Below are positions 1-6,262 of a stretch of 6,897 bases of DNA, one piece after another. This DNA is from Paludibacteraceae bacterium. GTDB taxonomy: Bacteria > Bacteroidota > Bacteroidia > Bacteroidales > Paludibacteraceae. The stretch's first letter is position 1. The number at the start of each line of letters is the position of its first letter. The DNA is taken from NCBI GenBank assembly GCA_017648235.1, contig JAGCIZ010000326.1, positions 1 to 6,897 on the forward strand. Reading direction: 5' to 3'. A program made the position numbers and the translations under genes. Below the pieces are notes generated by a model. The model saw nothing but the letters and a program-made list of their open reading frames with translations, was not told where the DNA came from and did not search any database.

Positions 1-1425
1 ACATTTAATCCTAAAGATCAGGAGTATGTTACCGATTTGGCGACCAATTTGTATCAAAAATACGAAAGCTATGATTGGGAAACATTTTTTGAAGTCCAAA
101 TGTATGAAGAATACGGAGAACAGTTTGATGAATTTTTTGCTCTACCAGCTCGCTTGGCAGCTGTAGCTAGCGGGAAAGCGTCAATGATAGGAGAGAACAA
201 AACAATGCTTCTTACTTTTAGTGGATATGGAAGCGTATTTACTTTCGACGACACAAATAAAAAAATAAACATTACAAGAAATAATGACAAGGCAGCAATT
301 GCTCGCTTTACCGACAAAAACGGCACTAATTGTGAGTTGAAAGTATGGGGCGAAGGAACTGAGAAAGAAGTTTCTTTCACATACACCGAGTATCATTGGG
401 AACATGAATACGACGAACAAGGAAATTGGATTAGTGAAGAACGAATAGAAGACGGAGAACGTACTATACGAGTAATGGCTCCTGCTACCATAAAAGGTTA
501 CTTCAAACACGGTTCTAAAGAGATTATGTCATTTACTTTTGTGTGGGACTCAAATCTCAAAGACTACATCAATCAGTCGATGAAGGCAAAAGTGGCAAAT
601 GTTTCTTGGGAAGAAGAGTCTAAGGTTTCTACCAAAAATGCTTCGATGGCATTTACCATGAAATATGGAGATAAAACTATAATCACTGCTGCTGCAAGTG
701 TTCCAAAATACGAAGCCTACGGATGGGACAATGGCGGAAACATCACCGAAGATAACGGAGAAGAATGGCTCGAGGAGTATGGAGATAGATATGAAACTGT
801 ACTTGGCTCACTTGGCAAAGGCGAAGCCGCTCTCGACATTCTTGGAAAGATACAAATAAAAGCAGCAGTTAGTAGCGGTTCTAGCCTATACGATGAGTAT
901 ATGGACTATGAAGATCGATATTACAATTACAATTATGAGGATTATAATGTAAGATTTGAATATACATACACTAATGAATATGACAACACATACGATGGTT
1001 ATATATGGTGCGAAAAATGGTGGGAAGAACCAAACTACTCACTCGAAGCAAAGAAAAAACTATGTGACATCTACGGAAAGTATATGAAAGCATCGATGTA
1101 CTACGGCAATAACATTGAGCAAGCACAGCTAAAACTACAGCCAAAAGCAGAAAGTGACATTATGACTTTTGACTATATTTATGACTGGCATTCTAACTGT
1201 ACTGTGACTGGCGTACCAAGTCCTATTTCATATACCTATTATGACATTGAGCCAATAATGTTCTTCCCAAAAGAGAATACATCTTTTGCAGCGTTAAGTT
1301 ATTTTGAGTCATCCAAATTTAATATTCTTGTGGATATGACCGAAGATTTGCTAAACGACTATCTACGACTCGACAAAGAAGAATTTTTCTGGGAATCTGA
1401 CGACAAAATTGAATTAGATTACTAA
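1..1425 (+). CDS. Hypothetical acidic, Tyr-rich protein, 5'-partial, probably exported
   Basis: The reading frame is open from base 1 to the TAA at 1423-1425, so the true start lies outside the window; the in-frame TTG at 37 is internal, because T-F-N-P-K-D-Q-E-Y-V-T-D precedes it. I do not recognise the family with confidence. The visible 474 residues resemble the long beta-rich hypothetical lipoproteins common in Bacteroidales: a helical start, then alternating short hydrophobic strands with many Asp, Glu, Asn, Thr and Tyr. No enzyme motif or membrane segment is visible. A signal peptide or lipobox, if present, is in the missing N-terminus. Bases 889-1002 encode a segment with 13 Tyr in 38 residues, mixed with Asp, Glu and Asn. 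The next gene, a TonB-dependent receptor, starts 10 bases after the stop, so the two are probably co-transcribed and may be translationally coupled. An envelope role is inferred from this context only. Confidence 0.8.
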   Translation, partial: TFNPKDQEYVTDLATNLYQKYESYDWETFFEVQMYEEYGEQFDEFFALPARLAAVASGKASMIGENKTMLLTFSGYGSVFTFDDTNKKINITRNNDKAAIARFTDKNGTNCELKVWGEGTEKEVSFTYTEYHWEHEYDEQGNWISEERIEDGERTIRVMAPATIKGYFKHGSKEIMSFTFVWDSNLKDYINQSMKAKVANVSWEEESKVSTKNASMAFTMKYGDKTIITAAASVPKYEAYGWDNGGNITEDNGEEWLEEYGDRYETVLGSLGKGEAALDILGKIQIKAAVSSGSSLYDEYMDYEDRYYNYNYEDYNVRFEYTYTNEYDNTYDGYIWCEKWWEEPNYSLEAKKKLCDIYGKYMKASMYYGNNIEQAQLKLQPKAESDIMTFDYIYDWHSNCTVTGVPSPISYTYYDIEPIMFFPKENTSFAALSYFESSKFNILVDMTEDLLNDYLRLDKEEFFWESDDKIELDY

Positions 1426-1435
1426 AAAACAATAG

Positions 1436-3466
1436 GTGAGAAAATTTCCTCTCATAACATTTCTATTCTGGAGTAGCTTGTTCTTTGGACAAGCTACTTT
1501 AGATAGTATCCCTTTGCTAACCAAGGAGCTTGATGAGGTAGTTGTTGTCGATAAACAGCAATCAAGCCTTTTGGAACTGAGGAGCAACAAGTCACTTATA
1601 GACATGTCGGCAATAAAGCACATTCCTAAGGTTCTCGGAACGAGCGATCCGGTTAGGTATCTGCAGTCATTATCAGGGATACAAACAAACAACGAGACTA
1701 CATCGGGCATACACGTTCAAGGATGCGACGATTATCAAACAATGGTAAGTATCAATGGTGCGCCTGTATACTATCCAAATCACTTGTTAGGACTCTTTTC
1801 AACATTCATTTCCTCACACTTTCAACGAATGACGGTGGAGCAAGCCGAACATCGTGGCACAATGGAAAACCGAATAGGTGGGCTGATTAATCTAGAAACA
1901 AAACACTTTCAACCTAAAAAGTTTGAATTGGAAGGAAATATTGGGCTAATCAATAGTGATCTAACTTTAACTATTCCTTGTGGAAAAAAAACTGCTTTAT
2001 ACCTTTCCGGCAGGGGGTCTTATATAAATGCTTTGTATGGGAAATTTCTAAAGGTAGATGAAATGAACATTGGTTACTATTTTTTGGATACCAATCTTAC
2101 TTATGCCATTCAAGCAACAGAAAAAGACGAAATTGTTCTTAGTGGATTTTTCAGTAGAGACAAAATCGGACTTACCGACTCAGGAGGTACTGCATTCGGA
2201 GTAGGAATAAAGTGGCATAACATGGTCGGTTCTCTCTATTGGAACAGACAACTTCAGGGAGGAAATTACAGAGCAACCTTGAGCTATTCAGGGTTCAACA
2301 ACGTCATTGACATTGAGAATGTTTTTGCTGATGTTGATACAGAAGCCTTATGGTCTTCTGTCGACTTCAAAAACAGATTAAACAAACGACTAAAAGACAA
2401 CATGTTTTTAAGTTCGAGTATTGATTTCACGCACTATTATACAAAACCGTTGAATTTTCTTCATTCGGGACTGGATTTTATAAAACAATCCGAACCCAAA
2501 CTTCCTCAACACGCCGAAGAGTTTGCCATAGGAGCAGACCTGCAACATCGTTTGGGTTGGTTCTCTTATAATGTTGGGTTACACGGAAGTCTGTTTTATA
2601 ACAAACACTGTTTTGGGGCTTGTGATCCTCGTCTCTCTTTTCATTTCTATCCTGCTGGCGGGCACGAAATCTCCCTTCATGGAGGATGCTATACGCAGTT
2701 TTTCCATAAAGCAGGATTGACGGGAGGCGGTTTACCTACTGACTTTTTTCTGTTAGCTGATAAAAAAAATTCTCCAGAACGTGCCATTGGAACAAATCTT
2801 CGGTATACGGCAACGTTATTAAACGGAATGTTGTCTTTTCAAATGGAAGGTTATTTTAAGCAAATTTATGGTGTGGTCGAGTCACTTGGAAATATTCTAC
2901 AACTTATTAATCAAGGATTTAACTATGACGAATATCTGATTAATGGAGATGGGAGAAACTACGGTTTAAACCTAACCATTCAAAAAAACAAAGGAATTAT
3001 TTCAGGACATGTATCTTACTCTTTGGGTTACGCCACCAGAAAATTTCCAGACTTGGATAATAGTCAAGAATATATATACTCGGCCAGCCATGAGCGTCGT
3101 CACGATTTAAACATAGTTATAAACTCCCACTTTGCCAAACGATGGACCATAGGAGCGCAGTTTGTTCTTGCAAGTGGGCTCCCATATACAAAAGCAGAAG
3201 AAGCTTACATTCTTAATGGAAAAATGATTTGCAAATACTCAACTTTTAACGGAGCACACATGAAATTGTATAATCGTTTAGACCTCAGTTGCTCATACGA
3301 CATTATAAAGAAAAATGGGCACGAATTTGGCATTAACCTGTCAGCCTACAATGTTTATTGTCGCAAGAATCATCAATTTGTGGTTTATCGAGAGAACCTA
3401 AAACCCACCTTCGGTACATCTTTAAGTACAATAATTCCTTCTATCAGCATATATGGAAAATTTTAG
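1436..3466 (+). CDS. TonB-dependent outer membrane receptor (plug plus barrel, DUF4249-associated type)
   Basis: A 676-residue outer-membrane protein, predicted to import an unknown ligand using energy from TonB-ExbBD. Residues 1-20 look like a signal peptide (MRKF, a hydrophobic stretch, then FGQA). Residues 31-37 (ELDEVVV) resemble the TonB box of Bacteroidetes receptors. The plug domain covers about 45-155, with DPVRYLQSLSGIQ, IHVQGCDDYQT, the SINGAPVYYPNHLLGLFSTF block and GGLINLETK. The rest is beta-barrel, including GLPTDFFLLADKKNSPERA, typical of receptors paired with DUF4249 proteins, and a C-terminal aromatic residue (YGKF). The start is GTG at 1436: an in-frame TAG directly precedes it, and the first ATG (codon 57) would remove the signal peptide and TonB box. 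The N-terminal carboxypeptidase-regulatory-like domain common in relatives is missing, so the protein is short for its group. The usual Arg-Gly-Gly in the plug reads Gln-Gly-Cys (residues 95-97). The function is firm; the substrate is unknown. Confidence 0.93.
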   Translation: MRKFPLITFLFWSSLFFGQATLDSIPLLTKELDEVVVVDKQQSSLLELRSNKSLIDMSAIKHIPKVLGTSDPVRYLQSLSGIQTNNETTSGIHVQGCDDYQTMVSINGAPVYYPNHLLGLFSTFISSHFQRMTVEQAEHRGTMENRIGGLINLETKHFQPKKFELEGNIGLINSDLTLTIPCGKKTALYLSGRGSYINALYGKFLKVDEMNIGYYFLDTNLTYAIQATEKDEIVLSGFFSRDKIGLTDSGGTAFGVGIKWHNMVGSLYWNRQLQGGNYRATLSYSGFNNVIDIENVFADVDTEALWSSVDFKNRLNKRLKDNMFLSSSIDFTHYYTKPLNFLHSGLDFIKQSEPKLPQHAEEFAIGADLQHRLGWFSYNVGLHGSLFYNKHCFGACDPRLSFHFYPAGGHEISLHGGCYTQFFHKAGLTGGGLPTDFFLLADKKNSPERAIGTNLRYTATLLNGMLSFQMEGYFKQIYGVVESLGNILQLINQGFNYDEYLINGDGRNYGLNLTIQKNKGIISGHVSYSLGYATRKFPDLDNSQEYIYSASHERRHDLNIVINSHFAKRWTIGAQFVLASGLPYTKAEEAYILNGKMICKYSTFNGAHMKLYNRLDLSCSYDIIKKNGHEFGINLSAYNVYCRKNHQFVVYRENLKPTFGTSLSTIIPSISIYGKF

Positions 3467-4328
3467 AAAAATTCGTTTTATTGCATTTTTATTCCTATCT
3501 CTATTGTTTGTAGGTTGTGAACAAGAGGAAGTTGATCACACAAAAATGGTACTCGAGGGTTGGATTGATGCAGATGGACATCCTGTGGTTATGCTGCATA
3601 AAAGCTATTCATTAGATGGAGATAACACTACAGCTATCGATACATCTTTAGTTTCTATCATTGGAAATCAATTGGTATTGTTTGGTTCTATTACTATTTT
3701 TGATGGAAAAGATTCGGTTTTGTTGACTGGCAGGGTAGATACCAATTATATGCCTCCTTACATATATACTTCAGTTTTTATGAAGGGAGAAGTTGGCAAA
3801 ACCTATCACATCAGCGCTAAATACAATAATTTTTCCGTATCGGCCAAATCAACCATTCCATCTAAAGCCACATTTGATTCCATCTGTGTAAAGAAAAATA
3901 ATCTTGACAAAATGGAGGTTATCGGATATGCAAATAGTTTAATTGTAGGAGAGCATTACATTGTTATGCTAAAAGCGTCAGATAAAAGCCAGTATAAGGT
4001 AATGCCCTTAGGAGTTTTTGAAGCATCAAAACCTAATATGGAAATGCGTATTTATAATAATCTATTGTTAGATAAAAATCTTTCATTTTTCAATTATTTC
4101 CCAAAAACTGATAGTGTCTATCTTTCTATCAAATTTGCTCACATCGGGGAAAAAGAATTTGAAATTTGGAACTCCTTCGCAGCACAAAGTACAACGCAAG
4201 GTGTCTTTTTTATGGAGACACATGGCAATATTCCATCCAACATAGAAGGCGGCAATGGTTATTTCTGCGGAATGGGTTCCTCCGAGTATCTCATCAAGTT
4301 AAACGAAGAAAAAGTATACAAATGGTAA
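3453..4328 (+). CDS. DUF4249-family outer-membrane lipoprotein
   Basis: A 291-residue predicted lipoprotein. Residues 1-21 form a signal peptide (MENFRKIR, a hydrophobic core, LLFVG) and Cys22 is the likely lipidated residue. The Phe at -3 of the lipobox is tolerated but not ideal. The sequence after Cys is acidic (EQEEVD), which fits the surface-export signals described for Bacteroidetes lipoproteins. The mature part matches the DUF4249 pattern: VLEGWIDADGHPVVMLHKSYS near the start, then a strand reading ITIFDG, an IYTSVFMKGEVGKTYHISAKY block, and ISAKY...VSAKSTIPS. The rest is beta-rich with no catalytic motif that I can see. Its ATG overlaps the end of the receptor gene by 14 bases in another frame, so the two are translationally coupled. 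In Bacteroidetes, DUF4249 genes usually sit next to TonB-dependent receptors, so this is probably the surface partner of the receptor. A direct role in ligand capture is inference. Confidence 0.9.
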   Translation: MENFRKIRFIAFLFLSLLFVGCEQEEVDHTKMVLEGWIDADGHPVVMLHKSYSLDGDNTTAIDTSLVSIIGNQLVLFGSITIFDGKDSVLLTGRVDTNYMPPYIYTSVFMKGEVGKTYHISAKYNNFSVSAKSTIPSKATFDSICVKKNNLDKMEVIGYANSLIVGEHYIVMLKASDKSQYKVMPLGVFEASKPNMEMRIYNNLLLDKNLSFFNYFPKTDSVYLSIKFAHIGEKEFEIWNSFAAQSTTQGVFFMETHGNIPSNIEGGNGYFCGMGSSEYLIKLNEEKVYKW

Positions 4329-4356
4329 GATATATCTTTTTATGTCAAAAGATATA
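4327..4356. repeat. AT-rich inverted repeat upstream of the NifU-like gene promoter
   Basis: TATATCTTTT (4331-4340) and AAAAGATATA (4347-4356) are perfect 10-base inverted repeats around a 6-base loop. The left arm is also part of a 12-base perfect palindrome, AAGATATATCTT (4327-4338). The repeat begins just before the DUF4249 stop codon (4326-4328) and ends 11 bases before the -7 element at 4368. It could be an operator covering the -33 region, or a weak terminator of the upstream unit, since five T follow at 4361-4365. Only one pair in ten of the stem is G-C and four bases separate the stem from the T run, so I favour an operator, without proof. Confidence 0.5.
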
Positions 4357-4367
4357 AGAGTTTTTCT

Positions 4368-4375
4368 TACCTTTG
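4368..4375 (+). promoter_or_regulatory. Bacteroidetes-type -7 element for the NifU-like/GGGtGRT operon
   Basis: TACCTTTG matches the TAnnTTTG -7 consensus of the Bacteroidetes primary sigma factor. Transcription would start near 4382, leaving an AT-rich leader of roughly 36 bases before the ATG at 4418. No good TTTG -33 element lies 19-21 bases upstream; that position is occupied by the inverted repeat. The promoter may therefore be weak alone or controlled by a factor bound at the repeat. The same octamer is found in the ftsK promoter at 6228-6235. Confidence 0.65.
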
Positions 4376-4417
4376 CGTGTAAATTATTTATCATCATTAT
4401 TTAATTATAAAAGTTAT

Positions 4418-5119
4418 ATGATTTATTCACACGAAGTAGAACACATGTGTGTTGTAAAAAAAGGTCCTAACCACGGTCCTGCTCCAATTCCTGAAGAAGG
4501 AAAATGGGTAAAAGCCAAAGAAATCAAAGATATTTCGGGCATGACACACGGTATTGGTTGGTGCGCTCCACAACAAGGTGCGTGCAAGTTGTCACTTAAC
4601 GTAAAAGATGGTATCATCGAAGAAGCTTTGGTAGAAACTATCGGTTGTTCGGGTATGACTCACTCGGCAGCTATGGCAGCCGAAATTCTTCCTGGCAAAA
4701 CTTTGCTCGAAGCGTTGAATACCGACTTAGTTTGCGACGCTATCAATACTGCAATGCGCGAACTTTTCTTACAAATTGTTTACGGACGTACTCAATCTGC
4801 TTTCTCTGAAGGTGGTTTGGTTATCGGTGCTGGACTTGAAGACCTTGGCAAAGGACTTCGCTCACAAGTAGGTACTATGTTCTCCACTAAAGCAAAAGGT
4901 GTTCGTTATCTTGAAATGGCTGAAGGCTATGTAACTAAAATCGCTTTGGATGCTGATGACGAAGTTTGCGGTTATGAGTTTGTTCGCCTTGGTGTTATGA
5001 TGGAACAAATCAAAAAAGGCGTAGATGCTAACGAAGCTTTGAAAAAAGCAACTGCACACTACGGACGTTTCACCGAAGAACAAGGTGCTGTTAAATTTAT
5101 TGATCCACGAATTGACTAA
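4418..5119 (+). CDS. NifU/IscU-like iron-sulfur cluster assembly scaffold protein (GGGtGRT-associated)
   Basis: A 233-residue soluble protein. Residues 60-100 carry the NifU/IscU core: LNVKDGIIEEALVETIGCSG, then AAMAAEILPGKTLLEAL, which parallels VKDGRIE...GCG..IASSS...GKT in IscU. Cys77 matches the second scaffold Cys of IscU. Cys49 or Cys56 (GWCAPQQGACKL) lies where the first would be, and Cys106 (DLVCDAINTAM) is a plausible third. The Cys-Gly-Asp of classical IscU is not kept. Further Cys are at 11 and 184. Residues 110-233 extend beyond the IscU fold, so the protein is longer than a standalone IscU (about 130 residues). The start is ATG 4418 (MIYSHEVEHM), just downstream of a good -7 element; an upstream TTG at 4373 lies inside that element. 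There is no Shine-Dalgarno site, as is usual in this phylum. It is co-transcribed with the GGGtGRT gene 21 bases downstream. Family membership is solid. A housekeeping Fe-S scaffold role is not shown, and a dedicated role with its partner seems more likely. Confidence 0.88.
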   Translation: MIYSHEVEHMCVVKKGPNHGPAPIPEEGKWVKAKEIKDISGMTHGIGWCAPQQGACKLSLNVKDGIIEEALVETIGCSGMTHSAAMAAEILPGKTLLEALNTDLVCDAINTAMRELFLQIVYGRTQSAFSEGGLVIGAGLEDLGKGLRSQVGTMFSTKAKGVRYLEMAEGYVTKIALDADDEVCGYEFVRLGVMMEQIKKGVDANEALKKATAHYGRFTEEQGAVKFIDPRID

Positions 5120-5125
5120 AAAAAT

Positions 5126-5131
5126 AGGAGG
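5126..5131 (+). promoter_or_regulatory. Strong Shine-Dalgarno site of the GGGtGRT gene
   Basis: AGGAGG with 9 bases before the ATG at 5141, embedded in an A-rich spacer. This is a near-perfect anti-16S match. It supports ATG 5141 as the start and stands out because the other starts in this window (1436, 3453, 4418, 6263) lack such a site. Confidence 0.8.
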
Positions 5132-5140
5132 AAAAGAAAA

Positions 5141-6151
5141 ATGATACGTGAAGTAAAATTTGAAAGCCAAGATCGTCGTTTGGCTAATATTAACAAAGTG
5201 TTGAACTCCTATGGCATTGCTTCTATCGAAGAAGCAAACCAAATTTGCGAACAATACGGATTGGATCCATATTTGGAATGTGAACAAACTCAAAACATCT
5301 GTTTCGAAAATGCAAAATGGGCATACGTAGTAGGTGCTGCTATCGCTATCAAAAAAGGTTGCAAAAATGCTGCTGATGCTGCTGAGGCTATTGGCGAAGG
5401 TTTGCAAGCATTCTGCATCGCTGGTTCTGTGGCTGACGACCGTAAAGTTGGTATCGGACATGGTAACTTGGCAGCTCGTCTTCTTCGCGAAGAAACTCAA
5501 TGTTTTGCTTTCCTAGCAGGACACGAATCGTTTGCTGCTGCCGAAGGTGCAATCAAAATTGCTGAAATGGCAAACAAAGTACGTAAAAACCCATTGCGAG
5601 TAATCTTGAACGGTTTGGGCAAAGACGCTGCTATGATTATTTCAAGAATCAATGGCTTTACATACGTTCAAACTGAATTCGACTATTTCACTGGCGAATT
5701 GAAAGTGGTTAAAACTAAAGCGTACAGCAATGGTCCTCGCGCAAAAGTAAACTGCTACGGAGCTGACGATGTTCGCGAAGGTGTAGCTGTAATGTGGAAA
5801 GAAGATGTAGATGTTTCTATCACTGGTAACTCTACCAACCCAACTCGCTTCCAACACCCAGTAGCTGGAACTTATAAAAAAGAACGTGTTTTGGCAGGTA
5901 AAAAATATTTCTCTGTAGCTTCTGGTGGTGGTACTGGTCGTACACTTCACCCAGACAATATGGCTGCAGGTCCTGCTTCATACGGTATGACTGATACGCT
6001 TGGACGTATGCACTCTGACGCTCAGTTTGCTGGTTCGTCTTCAGTTCCTGCACACGTTGAAATGATGGGATTCCTTGGTATGGGAAACAACCCAATGGTA
6101 GGTGCTACTGTAGCAGTTGCTGTTAGCGTAGCTCAAGCTTTGGATAAATAA
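5141..6151 (+). CDS. GGGtGRT-family protein
   Basis: A 336-residue protein with the family's signature GGGTGRT at residues 262-268, followed by LHPDNMAAGPASYGMTDTLG, a His/Gly/Met-rich C-terminal part and GFLGMGNNPMVGATVAVAVS at the end. There is no signal peptide; the hydrophobic stretch at 61-70 is short and Ala-rich, so a cytoplasmic location is likely. Seven Cys are present (36, 47, 54, 74, 92, 121, 205), five of them in the first 92 residues, compatible with metal or cluster binding although no classical CxxC motif is seen. A Gly-rich GIGHGNLAARLL lies at 104-115. The length suits a complete protein. It follows the NifU-like gene by 21 bases and shares its transcript, ended by the terminator at 6172. 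Both genes favour GGT, GCT, CGT, GAA and AAA codons, which suggests high expression. To my knowledge the family has no assigned biochemical function. A role as client or partner of the scaffold is inferred from context. Confidence 0.92.
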   Translation: MIREVKFESQDRRLANINKVLNSYGIASIEEANQICEQYGLDPYLECEQTQNICFENAKWAYVVGAAIAIKKGCKNAADAAEAIGEGLQAFCIAGSVADDRKVGIGHGNLAARLLREETQCFAFLAGHESFAAAEGAIKIAEMANKVRKNPLRVILNGLGKDAAMIISRINGFTYVQTEFDYFTGELKVVKTKAYSNGPRAKVNCYGADDVREGVAVMWKEDVDVSITGNSTNPTRFQHPVAGTYKKERVLAGKKYFSVASGGGTGRTLHPDNMAAGPASYGMTDTLGRMHSDAQFAGSSSVPAHVEMMGFLGMGNNPMVGATVAVAVSVAQALDK

Positions 6152-6171
6152 GCATTTTAGAATAGATAATG

Positions 6172-6202
6172 AAAAGACAACCTTTTTAGGTTGTCTTTTT
6201 TT
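6172..6202 (+). terminator. Rho-independent terminator after the GGGtGRT gene
   Basis: A 12-base perfect stem, AAAAGACAACCT (6172-6183) with AGGTTGTCTTTT (6188-6199), closes a TTTT loop and runs into seven T (6196-6202). It starts 20 bases after the stop codon and separates the operon from ftsK. The A-rich 5' arm means it could also work on the opposite strand. Confidence 0.92.
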
Positions 6203-6203
6203 G

Positions 6204-6235
6204 TTTGGATTTTCACTTGCGAATTTTTACCTTTG
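6204..6235 (+). promoter_or_regulatory. Bacteroidetes-type promoter of ftsK
   Basis: TTTG (6204-6207) and TACCTTTG (6228-6235) are separated by 20 bases, a full match to the TTTG-N19-21-TAnnTTTG consensus. The start of transcription would be near 6242, about 20 bases before the ATG at 6263. The -33 element lies directly after the T tract of the preceding terminator. Confidence 0.8.
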
Positions 6236-6262
6236 TGCTTCTTAAGAAAATCGTAAACAAAT

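Noticed and set aside
37..1425. TTG at 37 as the start of the first gene
   Set aside because: The frame is open through base 1 and the preceding residues look coding; the gene is simply cut by the window edge.
69..1710. Minus-strand frames opposite the first gene and the receptor start (69-386, 181-510, 1414-1710)
   Set aside because: All are antisense to supported coding sequence, with no start context or recognisable domain.
4166..4357. 63-codon + strand frame at the end of the DUF4249 gene
   Set aside because: It is a shadow in another frame of a well-supported gene, with basic, low-hydrophobicity composition and no start signal.
4331..4365. Inverted repeat plus T run as a standard terminator of the receptor/DUF4249 unit
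   Set aside because: Not fully excluded, but the stem has a single G-C pair and is separated from the T run, much weaker than the terminator at 6172-6202.
4373..4417. Upstream TTG start that would add 15 residues to the NifU-like protein
   Set aside because: The TTG lies inside the TACCTTTG -7 element, so transcripts from this promoter would not contain it, and the added residues look like translated AT-rich leader.
4862..5500. 212-codon minus-strand frame across the NifU-like/GGGtGRT junction
   Set aside because: It spans two strongly supported genes and the gap between them, and its Phe/Ser-rich product is typical of the antisense of Lys/Glu-rich coding sequence.
5642..6095. Minus-strand frames opposite the GGGtGRT gene
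   Set aside because: They are antisense shadows and overlap one another.
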